Source: Aspidapion aeneum (taxonomy: Eukaryota > Arthropoda > Insecta > Coleoptera > Brentidae). Taken from it: a stretch of 64,000 nt of DNA. The notes under the pieces are model-generated. The model did not search any database, was not told where the DNA came from, and saw nothing but the letters and a program-made list of their open reading frames with translations. The position numbers and the translations under genes are program-made. Location: NCBI GenBank assembly GCA_963576565.1, contig OY755038.1, positions 60,612,366 to 60,676,365 of the forward strand. The letters are read 5' to 3'. Position 1 is the first letter of the stretch. Every line of letters starts with the position of its first letter. Positions 11,780 through 23,200 of this stretch are shown piece by piece.

Positions 11780-12530
11780 TTTTTAGAAAAAATTAAATTT
11801 TTGTCATATTGTATATATGTACATTATTATTCCAAAAGCAAGGCGAGTAGCCTAATTTTTTTTAGCCAAAATAATAGCCATTTTGCTTGCGTAGAATTTA
11901 GTTATATAGTCAGTTTTAAAAAATAGTTTTAAACTTATAGAATAACTATAATAACTTTAAAAAAATTTGTGACAATTTTTTTTTAGTTTGTTTCTTTCTT
12001 GGACATGTTTTTAAATGACGCATATTATCTTTTTTTATTTTGCCAAAAAGTATATCTCAGTGCCAAATACTGAGTACCAGAAGGAAAAATTTCATTTAAA
12101 AATAAAGTGTTTTTGAGCAGAAAAAAACAAATATCTTAGAAATTTCTTAATTTTTCTGTTTGTAAAATATTGTAGACATTTAGCACCCAAAGAGCTCTAC
12201 TCTTACCAAGTTTTGGTAAACTGACATTATTTTTGCAAAAATAAAAAATAAGAAACAAAAAATAAAAAAAATTAGGTTTTTTTAATTTTTTTTCGAACAT
12301 TTTGAGGTTATGTAAAAATGACATCTACAAAAGTTTAAGACATTTTCATGGCCTATGAGTTCTCATTTTGCCACTTTTGTCTCAGACGTCAACTTTCGCC
12401 GGAAATCGCAATAGTACGATTCCTTGCCACTTTTTACCCCCCCCCCCCAAACCTAACCCGCAACGCCCCGGGTTTTCACGCATTTATTTTTGTTAACTTC
12501 TTTTTTCGCTGCTCCACAATTTTTAATGCT
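11780..12530 (-). repeat. Right terminal inverted repeat
   Basis: Right arm of the 2.7-kb element, reverse complement of 9861-10600. The frames crossing it (12136-12324 and 12348-12578) are products of the repeat and not genes. Confidence 0.8.
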
Positions 12531-15193
12531 TATGTTGCCTTAAAATATGGTAATTCCACTGGCCGAATGTACGTTTAATATGAAACAATTTGAAACGTAA
12601 ATAGAGTAAAATTACATCCTTGGAAAACATATTTTTGGTTTTAATTTTTGTTATGATATCATTTCTAGCTAAGTATCCTTGCTTCTCAATGTTAATTTTG
12701 ACAAATTATTTTCCCTTAAGATCCTTTTTCCTGCAATTTCTAAACAAAATATCATTTTTAATAAACTTTTACAAAACTTATGGATACTAGTACCTACCGA
12801 TTAGTAACAAATATATAAGTAGCAAAATATCACAAAAAGAATTATATTTTATACTTACCTGCTTAAAAACCAATTTTTAAATAGTTCTTGTTTACCACTG
12901 ATCCAGGAACCAGTTGAACACCTCTTTGAGACAAAGGAAACCGAAGTGAGCATAGTTTACCCAAACTTAAAAAACAGACCATAAATATATCATAATACAA
13001 ATGTCGTTAATAATATAGCAAAAACGAACTGGTCCACTGTAATTTAAATGAATCTGAATCTGATTCTGATGCTAACTTCCACCAGGTGAAACTCTTCGCC
13101 TTCTCTACTAGTCTTATGTTATGTCAATTATTTTTCTTTATTTAATCACAATTTATTCGTTTTCTAATTAAAATTAATAGTGCTACATATTGGGGTGTTT
13201 TTGAGTCAGTTAAAATAACGGCAAATTTGACAGTTTTTACCGTTATATATAGGGCAAACAAAGCAAGATTTTCGAACACTAAAGATGAGCATAACACAAA
13301 TGTTAAGTTAGTAGTTTCATATTCCTTAATTTTTTTTAAAATTATGTCTTTTTACAAACGAAAATACCGAATTTAAATAAGAATAAAGGAGGGCAAAGCT
13401 GCTAATGCGCAGACTCAGTAATAACAATAACGATAAAGCAATGGGAAATACGCGACCCAAAATGTTTTTCATTTTAGAATATTAATAAATATTAATAATC
13501 ATACTAAAGTTTTTAGAAAAACTACATAACAGACTTATAATATTTTACCTTGCTGATTCTTTTTATTTGGCGTTTAGCAGCCACTTTAGTAATCGTTTTT
13601 GTAAAAATAAATCTCGATCAAAAGTTATGATTTATCAAATCCTATTTTCTCAAAACTAGTTTCGAGTGACATCAAACTTTGTTATACTAAGCCCACGATT
13701 TTGAACGATATAATTCAATGTTTTGTCCTAAAACAGTCCCCAAAAATACCGATTCCAGTACAACAGCCAACCAGTTTGGAAAACGGTGGTGTTCCAAGAA
13801 ATCGAAAAACTTTCCACAATGAATGAATTGAAAAGTTGCCAAATTCATGCTTTTATTGTTTCGGGAAAATCCACTAACCAACCTAGACGACTTTGATATA
13901 ATTTTCTTACTTACTACTTTTTTACTATTTTTAGAGATGTCATTCTACTGTGCAACTCGCAAAAATTAAGTTTCGCTATAAATAATAATTAAAGTTTTTT
14001 TTCTATTTCCCTAAAGCTAAGCAAGTTTCTTTTTATTTTCTAAGATATTTAAATGATCAAAGTATTCAATATTATTTTTTGCAAGTACACTTTTTCATAG
14101 TAACATTGTGTTGGTCATTAATCCTAATTGAAGTATTTAACTTTTTAAAAGAAAAATATAAACAACAAACAAATATAAAAAAAATGTGACCAGCTAGCAG
14201 TTGACAATAGTTATGAGTTATTAAAAATTGGTATACCGGTGGTATATAGGTGTTTTTTTTTTAATGTCTAAATACCAAAATTTTGCGTCAAATAATAAAA
14301 ACTAAAATCAAGCAAAATGGTTGGTAAAGCTTTAACTTTACTAATTCAGCACAGGCCCTTAATATTATTTGCTGTTTGTGGTAGGCAACAGATTTTTTGA
14401 GAATATGGCGTTTTTTTGTAATCGTCTGAAACACCTCTATTTTTGGGCCGTGTAAAAATAATAAAGGAAATTAAAATATTTACGATGAATAGGGGTTTTT
14501 TTTGTACTACAATTTTTATATTTTTATTTTTTATTGACAGAGCGCGAATTCACCATCGTCAGTATCTTGAACACCAGGAAAAATTGTATCTGGATTAAAG
14601 TCTAGTACATTTTATTATTACTTATCATCCACTATTATAGTTTGTTTTTTTTATTATGGCGGTTCATCATTGATATTTTCTCATTTAACATAATGTAAAT
14701 ATGTCATGACCTAACCGCCAAAATAAAAAAAATAAACTATACCATTTTGTATTAAAAAAATTGACTGAACAAACTGACAGCTTACTATAACGTAAAACAT
14801 TTTGTTTTTTTTTTAAACTCTAAAGTTTCTAAAAATATAAACAAAACATAAAAAAGTCTTCCTTCCAGTTGACATAGGCCAGGAACTTTGTTTTTTGTCT
14901 TATTTGTGACAATTATGGAAAATGGGGTGGTTTTCATTGTTGTGTTCATATACAAGCATGAAAATATATGTCTAAGCTTGAGATTGTCAGTGTTGTTTTG
15001 TTGTTGTTTTTCCGCATTTGGATTTAAGGCGATATACACAAATCGATTAAAAAATAGTTCAGTTATTTGATGGGTACACATCTGTTATTTGTTTATTAGA
15101 TCACATTGGTTTTGAGGTTTTAAAGACCAATTTTTTTTATATATATTTTTTTAAATTGCGTCACTTATTATTGATTTTTTCATAAAACTACTA
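12531..15193. other. Gene-free stretch
   Basis: AT-rich. I see no recognisable domain in the frames at 13687-13881 (-) or 14785-15081 (-), and no clean element termini. A small GGTATACC-GGTGGTATA inverted motif at about 14231-14250 is too short to call. Confidence 0.45.
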
Positions 15194-15195
15194 TA

Positions 15196-15480
15196 CAGGG
15201 TGTTCCAACTAAAAGGTAACAGACGTGTTTTTTGGTATTTTTTGTGTGAATTTGGAGAAACGCTCGGACACGTCAATTTTGTTTGCAAGGAGGACACCTT
15301 TTCGCTATCTTGAAATTTTTGTAGCACTCACCATCTTCGAGGGGTATACTTTACCCCTATATTTTGAATAGGAAAAGTGGGTCTAGTGATACCTTGTTTT
15401 GATATATATCTTTACAACCGTGTAAAAATTTCAAAAATCTATCTATTAGTGTTTAAAAATCATTATCAAAATTAAAATTT
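15196..15480. mobile_element. Half of a CAGGGTGT-ended foldback element
   Basis: Begins after a TA dinucleotide with CAGGGTGTTCC and carries the family landmarks GACACGTCAATTTTG, CGAGGGGTATACTTTACCCC and AAGTGGGTCTAGTGATA. The same landmarks occur in both arms of the palindrome at 55228-55894. No second arm is visible here, so this copy is truncated. Confidence 0.75.
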
Positions 15481-17604
15481 TGAGAGCAAATTCGAGATCG
15501 ATTTATTAGATTTTGATTTTGATTCGAGGCATTTATGGCCCTATAGAAAAGTGCAACATACAGAGAATATTTTAGTCTGGTGATGGTTGAATAAACCGAA
15601 ACGTTGTTATTTAGTTTTTTAAATTTTTTATTGCAATATTTTTTTTATCTAATATAAAATACAATTTCAATGGTCAGGATTATTTTCAATATTTATTTTT
15701 ATTTTTATCTGTACAAACCCAGTATTATGCTGCTAATGTTGTTTAAAAAGTACATGCCAACAAAGGGGAAACTAACAAAATTTTGAAACCAATAGTTGGC
15801 ATCCTAACATTTCCAAAAAATTATAAAAGAAGTTAGTGGTAAACTTAAAAGTAGACAGATTTGAACCCTTAAGCTAATATAATCATTACGAAATACACTC
15901 CACTAAAACAATAAATTTAAAAAAAACAGTAAAGGATTATACGGTTTTAGTCAGAAATATTAATTTGATATCGGCACATTAAGAGTGGGAAACAAAATAT
16001 TAAAATCTAGACCGCTTTAAACTAAAAATATTTTTTATTTGTGAAACCTATTTTTAATAAAAATTTATTATTTATTAACAAGCGTTTTTCTACGCCAAAT
16101 AAATAAAGAATACAAGTCTTGTTTAGAGTGCCAACATTAGGAAACACCGTTTTTTTTAGAAGTCCCTTTATTGACAGGGGGTGCCAATAGATGGATTACC
16201 CCATAATTTAATATGCCTGTCGTTAGCACCTCCTTTTTTTTTTGAAATATTAAAAAAAAAACAAAAAATAATAATTATAAATTACCCTAAAACTATCGGC
16301 CTAACTGTCTTCGGCTTAAAGTTTTAATTGGTTAGTCCCTAACACTTTAATCTAAAAAATTATTCAAGAGTGTTCCTTAATAAAATGGTTTTTTTTACCT
16401 TATTTTTTGCATTCATTGTACTGCACCTCTTTTGTTATCGTTTTAAGCCAGACTTATTGTTAAAACACTGTGGTTTATTTATTGAAATGTAAAGCAATGT
16501 TGTCAGATTAAAAATTTTTAATTCCCGAAAAGAAATTTCTTACTGAAACCTTATTTTAAAAAAAATAAAATGAGGTGCCAACAATAGGCTGAGTGCCAGC
16601 AATAGGCAAGTTTACCCTATGAAGTTCTCCCCGGAAAAATGACGGAAAAATTTAATTGTCAATAGGGATATTAGCAATTCATTTTCAACATGATGCTTTT
16701 TCATCGAAATTGGTTTATGGGAAAATAAACGCATTTGCACGTCAAAGCAAAAAATAGTTAAAACTAAAATTATTATTTTGGGAAATACTAAACCGAGTTT
16801 TCATTGAAATTAAAAAGTTTTTACAAAAAAATTACTTTATTATCCAATAATTATGACTTTAAAGGTCACAATTAATTAGCTAAAAAAAAAAAAAATATAT
16901 ATTTTTAAAAACGAAGAACATTTTCTTTTCACATGTTGATTTTTCGACTTTTGTAGTTTTTACTGTGTTACGTATCGGCCCCCCTAATTCTAAATGCTAC
17001 GCACTCCTGTGAATAAGCACGTTGATAGTGTTATTTTTAATTTATTTTCAAGAATTATGTCAAACAAATACTTAAGTGACAAGGTGGTGGAATCCTTGCT
17101 ACATTAGCACGAAATATATGTTTCAAACACTTTGAGGTAAAAGTTTATATCGAACGCTCACCCGCCTTCGCCGTGGTTGGACGTAACTTTTTTACTTTGA
17201 GTTTTAGAGTGTGTAGGAGTTTTAAACTGAGTACCCCCGTTTAAAAACTTCGAGTTATTATGCTGCTTTATTTTCCGGTCGAGTTATTTTCAAAAATAAC
17301 TTTATACTTAACCTTTTTATTAAATGATTTCAATTTGCTTCTTATTATTTTATTATAATAATATATTTACCAAACATAAGAAAATAAAGTGTTTTTTTTA
17401 CCTTCTGTTTAGTTTGTACAAGTATTAAGCTGTTAATAGGGAACTATTTACAGTTTTATAGTGTAGACAGACAGTTATTTACTCGAGATTCACATGAACA
17501 CGGGGCATAACGGTTGGGGAGAGTGGTTTACATTGAGGTGGTGTAAATAGTCGATATTTCTCGAAAACAAGAAGAATTTTTTATAGCTGCAACACTGTGT
17601 TTTG
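15481..17604. other. Gene-free stretch with scattered GTGCCAAC motifs
   Basis: AT-rich, without recognisable genes. Short recurring phrases of the form GTGCCA(A/G)CA(A)TAGG occur near 16129, 16567 and 16592 and a looser version near 16180; they may be scraps of one old repeat. No boundary is supported. Confidence 0.4.
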
Positions 17605-17852
17605 CTTGTCTGTCCCATAAATAGCGGAACACCTAAATATCTCGAATATGTTTCAAGAAAAACTTTAAGGCCTTATAATTATTAATCAAAGGTCCCCTTA
17701 AATTTGACATTGACGTATTATTTGAAGGTTAATTTGAGGTTAACCAACTTTTTTTAAAATAAAAACCATATTTTTTTTGCTTAAATCATTTTTCAAAAAA
17801 ATTGCTAGGTTTTGTTATTCAGGTGTTCCGCTATTTATGGGACACCATGTCT
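17605..17852. mobile_element. Short TIR element (MITE), about 245 bp
   Basis: The left end TGTCCCATAAATAGCGGAAC (from 17611) is matched in reverse complement near 17820-17846, ending GGGACA. The TIRs are near-perfect over about 26 bp. The interior is AT-rich with no coding content. Size and TIR suggest a Tc1/mariner-like MITE, but I cannot show the TA duplication cleanly. Confidence 0.75.
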
Positions 17853-17863
17853 AATATACAAAG

Positions 17864-18337
17864 GGATGAAAGTATTACTTTTTATCCCAAGGAAAAATCC
17901 TAGTAAAAAATATATGTACTTTTAGTTAAGAAATACTGGACTAAGCGCATAAAAAAAGAAATATAATAGAAAAAAATAATTACGTAATAGTTTTTTCGTC
18001 GACCATTACTCCTTCTCACATTTTGCCCAGATCCTTGCTTAACAAGGAGAGGGAGAAGGGCTGGAATTCGACGAGGGATAAAATACCAACAGTTTTATCA
18101 CGCGAATTATGCGCTATTTTTCGCACTCTTTATTTTATTTTAAATTTCTTTCTAGTTTCTTGGTGTTTCTTTTTTTTATGGTTTTTTGGATTTTTACTGT
18201 TTATCTCTAACAGTAATTTTTTATCCCGATTTTTACAATTTTTCCCTAATATGTCACTTTTCAACCCCATTTTTTTCCAGTTATTCCTGATTTATGATTT
18301 TTAATTCCGGGGATAAAAAGTAACACTTTTATCTCCA
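17864..18337. mobile_element. TIR element, about 475 bp
   Basis: The left terminus (17864-17890) reads GGGATGAAAGTATTACTTTT and continues TATCCC; the right terminus (about 18310-18337) is its imperfect reverse complement (GGATAAAAAGTAACACTTTT). The open frame inside (18023-18304, +) is phenylalanine-rich low-complexity and has no recognisable function. No target duplication is evident. Confidence 0.6.
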
Positions 18338-18514
18338 AAATGCGGAGTAAAATGTGCAAAAAAATGTGAATTGGTATAAAAACAGAGGACATAAATTAGG
18401 ACTTCAGTAGTCCACGCTAGACTAAGGTCGCTTTTGCTTGACTTTTTCACGACGAAAGAGAGGGGATTTTTATTCCGTTACGACCCACAAATGACCATAT
18501 AGGTCGGGTATGCC

Positions 18515-19625
18515 ATTGTATGCGATTTAATTTATAAGCTTTTCACAAATGTATTAACAGGTAGACTAACAACAAAATAATTTAAAGGATATCAATCAAA
18601 GGAACAAGCAGGCTTTAGACAAGGTTTCAGTACAGTTGACCACTTATTAACCATGAAAATCCTAATAGAACGAGCCAACGAATTTATAGACTTCGAAAAA
18701 GCTTTCGATAGCATTGAGCACTCGGCAGTAAAAGCATCTTTATTTAATAGCCGAATAGATCATAGATATACAGACTTAATAGCCAATATATATAGCGAAG
18801 AACATCAATCAAAATCAATGAAGAAACCAAGCTAATCCGCATAAGAAGAGGTGTCAGACAGGGTGACACAATATCCCCTAAATTATTTAACCAGGCCCTA
18901 GAAGATGTTTTTATAGGCATCAAAGTAAACGGACAATTCTTGAACCACCTGAGATATGCTGATGATATCGCCTTAATAACAGACAAGAAATGAGAACTGA
19001 TAAAAATGCTGGAAGAACTGGATGCAGCAGCTAAAATATAGGATTAAGTATGAACTGCACTAAAACTAAAGTCATAATTAACACAGATGAGGATATCACG
19101 AGCAGAATAAACCAAGAGAAAATAGAACAAGTAGAGCAATATATATACCTGGGACAAATTATTAAACTAAAAAAGGAAAACCAAACAGCTGAAATCAAGA
19201 GACGAGTAAGATTGGCCTGGGCAGCATTCGGTAAATTAAGCTACCTATTAAGAAATAAAAAATATCCTAAGTACCTCAGAACGAAAGTGTATAACCAATG
19301 TATCCTTCCTGTACTTACCTATGGATCCCAGAGCTGGACACTTATATAAGAAATAAAACAAAACTAAGGAGTCAGAGGAGAAGTAGCAAAATTAAAATGG
19401 AAATTTGGCGGCCATAAAATCAGACAGAAGGACGATCGATGGAACAAATGTATTGTAAATTGGAGACCTTGGAAAAATCAAAGAAGTAGGGGAAGACCCG
19501 AAATGAAATGGGCAAACGATTTGAAGAAACACGCGGGTACTAGATGGATGAACACGGCGACAGACAAAGAAGAGTGGAAGATATTGGGGGAGGCCTATGT
19601 CCAAAGATTGATTGAAGAAAGCTAA
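18515..19625 (+). pseudogene. RTE-like LINE, 5'-truncated RT remnant
   Basis: The plus strand encodes ordered reverse transcriptase blocks in broken frames: EQAGFRQGFST (about 18603), DFEKAFDSIEH (about 18690), RRGVRQGDTISP (about 18845), the catalytic LRYADDIALI (about 18950), YLGQIIK (about 19145) and VLTYGSQSW (about 19313). The C-terminal tail with DRWNKCIVNW, RGRPEMKW and GTRWMNTATD follows to about 19610. Stops and at least one frameshift interrupt it, so it is dead. The endonuclease is missing, as usual for 5' truncation. A related fragment lies on the minus strand at 50005-50790. The BEL element inserted about 100 bp past its coding end. Confidence 0.88.
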
Positions 19626-19720
19626 ATAGATTCCATTGTACTCTGGAATACCAATCCGCCTCGAGTTCGCCTTGATAAAATCAATTTTAAAAATAAGTGA
19701 TTTTATTAATTGTCCTTAAT

Positions 19721-19725
19721 AAGAG
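19721..19725. other. Target-site duplication, left (AAGAG)
   Basis: AAGAG directly before the LTR terminal TG; its partner is 26740-26744. Its being intact supports a single recent insertion without later rearrangement of the ends. Confidence 0.92.
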
Positions 19726-20276
19726 TGGTGAGGTTAGGCCTTCTGTAGAAAATAAAATATACCGAAGGACCACTCGAGATAGCTCGAGAAAAACGTGGGG
19801 GAGTTAAGAGGGACTGTATCTTTCCACAGGGCTCCAACAGGGAAAAAAGAGCCTAAAAACTTAAATACTAAAAATAGCGCAGCAATGAAAAATTATCAAG
19901 AAACGACTTACCCTTAGATAGAATTAATAGTTTCCACAATTTTAATATAAAATAATAGCGGTGCGGTGACTTTCCTTGCACGTGGCGCGTGGTTGAGTTG
20001 TTCGCCCAGACAATCGGCGTTTTCGTCTGCTAGGCCGAATTTAGCCGCTTATCTCAAATCCTTCATTGCTGGAAGAAGCGCGCGAAGTTTAAATTTAAAA
20101 TATGGAAAGATATAGCGTAAAGTAAATCAAAATAATATTCTAAAAACGCTTGTAAGCGTAGAAAATGTAACCCAAAAATATTTAAAAACTAAGAGAGATA
20201 GCTTCTCGAATTTTAAGTGAAAATTAGAGAATATAATTATTTACAAAAATAAAAACAAGTTGGGAAACTTGTTCAT
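19726..20276 (-). repeat. BEL 3' LTR, about 551 bp
   Basis: Starts TGGTGAGG and ends ACTTGTTCA on the plus strand, so it reads TGAACAAG...CCTCACCA on the element strand, with canonical TG/CA ends. It lacks a segment of about 110 bp that is present in the other LTR (26273-26383). Otherwise I saw only one clear substitution (near 20190 against 26653). Confidence 0.95.
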
Positions 20277-20291
20277 TCGGCCCACCAAAAT
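20277..20291 (-). promoter_or_regulatory. Polypurine tract region
   Basis: Directly upstream of the 3' LTR on the element strand the sequence reads TTTTGGTGGGCCGAA, a purine-rich run where plus-strand DNA synthesis would prime. It lies in the 20-bp gap between the pol stop codon and the LTR. Confidence 0.55.
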
Positions 20292-20296
20292 GAGCA

Positions 20297-23200
20297 TCAT
20301 TTTTCGGTAGGTGAATCTGAATCAATTGGAAGGGGGCAAAGCTTGACTAAAGGTCGTTTAAAGATACCGGACGCGGTACGAACATTTGCCACCCTAGCGT
20401 GCCCATCAGGCCCTTTAAAAATTTCAATAATGCGACCTACCCGCCATTGAAGGGGCGGTGATAACTCGTCTTTGATAAGAACGAGGGTACCTATTTTTGG
20501 CTCTGCGCATGGTTCCAACCATTTATTTCGTACTTGAAGGGTATGTAAAAATTCTTGGCTCCAACGACGCCAAAAATCGGCTTGTATTCGTTGGACCAAG
20601 TTCCATCGCGATAACCGATTCTCAGGTTTACTTGAAAAATCTTCATCAGGAACAGAAACTAAAGGTCCATGTGTTAAAAAATGTCCCGGTGTTAAAACCT
20701 GTAGATCGTTACAGTCGGTAGATTGCGGGGTCAAGGGGCGAGAATTTAAAATCGCCTCAATTTGACAAAGAACCGTGTACAACTCCTCATAACTTAGAAT
20801 TTGCGAGCCAATGGTACGAATTAAGTGAGTTTTTACTGATTTTATCCCTGACTCCCAAAGACCGCCGAAGTGGGGAGCTGATGGAGGGATAAAATTCCAG
20901 GCGATAGCTTGTTGCGTGCAAGCATTTCTTGCAAGATCAAGCAATTCTTTGCTTGATTTAACGAAATTTGTGCCATTGTCTGAAAAAAGAGTTTTTATGT
21001 AACCTCTTCGGGCAACAAAGCGACGTAGCGCAGCTAAAAAAGCGTCCGAAGTTAGATCTGACACTAACTCGAGATGTAAAGCTTTAGTGTTTAGACAAAT
21101 AAAAAGTCAGATATATGCTTTTTGTGTTTTTACACCTCTGTGTTTACTGAGAGTGATAGGTATAGCACCACTAAAATCTACTCCACTAAAAGTAAAAGGC
21201 TTTTGTGGAATCAAGCGGTAGGACGGAATTTGTCCCATGATTTGCTCATAAGAATGCGGTTTGACGCGAAAGCAACGAACACATTTGGATAAAACCGTTT
21301 TAATTAAGCGTTTGGCAGATAAAATCCAAAAAATTTGACTAATGAGATATTGGACTGTTTGCACTCCCACATGCAAATATTTTTTGTGCATATATTCAAT
21401 AAAAATATAAGCAAGTCTACTTTCCTTGGGTAAAAGAAGAGGATGTTTTTGTCCGTAAGAAATAGTCATGGCTTGTTGGATGCGTCCTCCAACTCTTATA
21501 AGACCATCCTGGTCTAAAAAGGGATTCAATTTTTGTATGGGTTTTATGCATTTTTTCTGGTTTTGAAGGTTAAGAATTACTTCAGAAAAGTATTTTTGTT
21601 GTTCGTGCTTAGCCAAACATTTTAAAGCGTTAAAGAGATCGATATAATCTATATTTGTCTTTTTTCTGACGTCTGCGGATAGTCTACAATTATTCATGAA
21701 TCGCAAACTGCGGGCTAAAAGTAGTTGAATAGCGTAAAAATCGGATTTATTATTTAAAAGCGAATCTAAAAAATTTTTCGTTATTCGGTCACAAGAAATC
21801 AGAGCAACATTTTTTCGTTCCTCAGTCTCTAAACTGTCATTTATTTTGACTTGCGGGGTTTTTGTTGGCCAGTTTTCGAAAGATTTTTGTAAAAAACTAG
21901 GGGCGGCCCACCATAGGGGATGATTTAAAAGCTCACTCGGCGAGCAGCCGCGGCTGGCTACATCGGCACTATTGAGAAAGGTGGGGGTATATAACCAACA
22001 TTCTGGATTAATATTATCTTGGATAAGACTAACACGATTTGCGACAAAAGTTTTCCATTTACTTGGATGGGATTTTATCCAGTGTAAAACAACCATTGCG
22101 TCCGAAAAAGCGTAAATATTATTTATTGTGAACCTTTTTATGAATATATCATATGTGTATTTTAAGACCTCAGATAAAAGAGTAGCGGCTAGAAGTTCTA
22201 TTCTCGGAATACTAACAAATTTTTTAAGTGGGGCGATGCGACTTTTCGCAAGAACAAAATATATGTGATATTCAGCGTTTCGTAAGACACGTAAGTATAT
22301 TACGCATGCGTACCCTCGTTCACTCGCATCACAAAACCCACAGAGATCGATGGATTCGGCGTTGGTGATGTCAATGTGGCGGGGTAAACTAAATTTTTCT
22401 AAAACTTGAAATTCAGATTGATAGAGTGTCCACTGACGAACTATTTCTAAAGTAGGCGTGGCGTCCCAGGAAATACCAAGTAACCAAATTTGTTGAATCA
22501 AATATTTTAAAGTGAATGTTACTGGGGTAAGATAACCATGGGGGTCATAGCAGCGTGCTAAAAAAGAGAGAAGCGTTCTTTTAGTACAGCTTTGCTGATT
22601 AGGTAATATGTTAAATCGAAACTCGTCATAGGAAGGATGCCAGCACAGGCCTAAGACCTTAGTGACGTCATCCGAATCGAGAGATAAAACTGCGGGGTTG
22701 ACTAAGGAGGGATCTAAATGAGAGATCACTTCTGAGCGATTGCTAGACCATTTGTGTAATTTCAAGCCAGCGTTTCCTAATAACTCCGTAAACTCTTGCT
22801 GCAAATTTAACGCCTCTTGCACCGTTTTACATGAAGTAGTGACGTCATCAATATAGGTATCGTTAAGTATAACTTCAGCAGCGTGAGGGTAGTTATCATA
22901 TTCGGACTCAGCTAAGTGCTGAAGGGTGCGTAAAGCGAGATATGGTGAACAGTTCACTCCGTAAGTGACAGTTCGTAGTTTAAAAACGGAAACTTTGTCA
23001 TTAGGGTTAAACCGCCAAAATATTTTTTGGTATTTTTGATGATCAGGGTTGATATTTATACCACGATACATTTTTTGAATATCGCAGGTGAGCGTCACAG
23101 GGTTAAGGCGAAAATGTAATAATATTTGAATAATATCTTTTTGTAGTTTTGGACCCGATAATAATACTTGATTAAGCGAAATATGCGTAAAGGGGTCAGT

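Larger units (their letters stand above)
9861..12530. mobile_element. Non-autonomous element with about 740-bp terminal inverted repeats
   Basis: The stretch 9861-10600 is the imperfect reverse complement of about 11780-12530. Matching landmarks include GCGTTGCGGGTTAGGTTTGG followed by a G-run, TTTCCGGCGAAAGTTGACGTC, TCATAGGCCATGAAAA, and AGAGCTCTTTGGGTGCTAAA. No transposase or polymerase frame is present: the roughly 1.2-kb centre holds only an RTE-like LINE remnant and AT-rich sequence. Long arms with no gene are typical of foldback-type elements or deleted derivatives of large TIR transposons. I could not find a clean target-site duplication, so the outer borders are approximate (within about 20 bp). 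Confidence 0.8.

Noticed and set aside
13687..13881. 64-residue minus-strand frame near 13.8 kb
   Set aside because: Composition is more protein-like than its surroundings but no family is recognised and no flanking coding sequence is seen.
18023..18304. 93-residue frame rich in Phe and Leu
   Set aside because: Lies in a T-rich interior of a TIR element; looks like translated low-complexity DNA.
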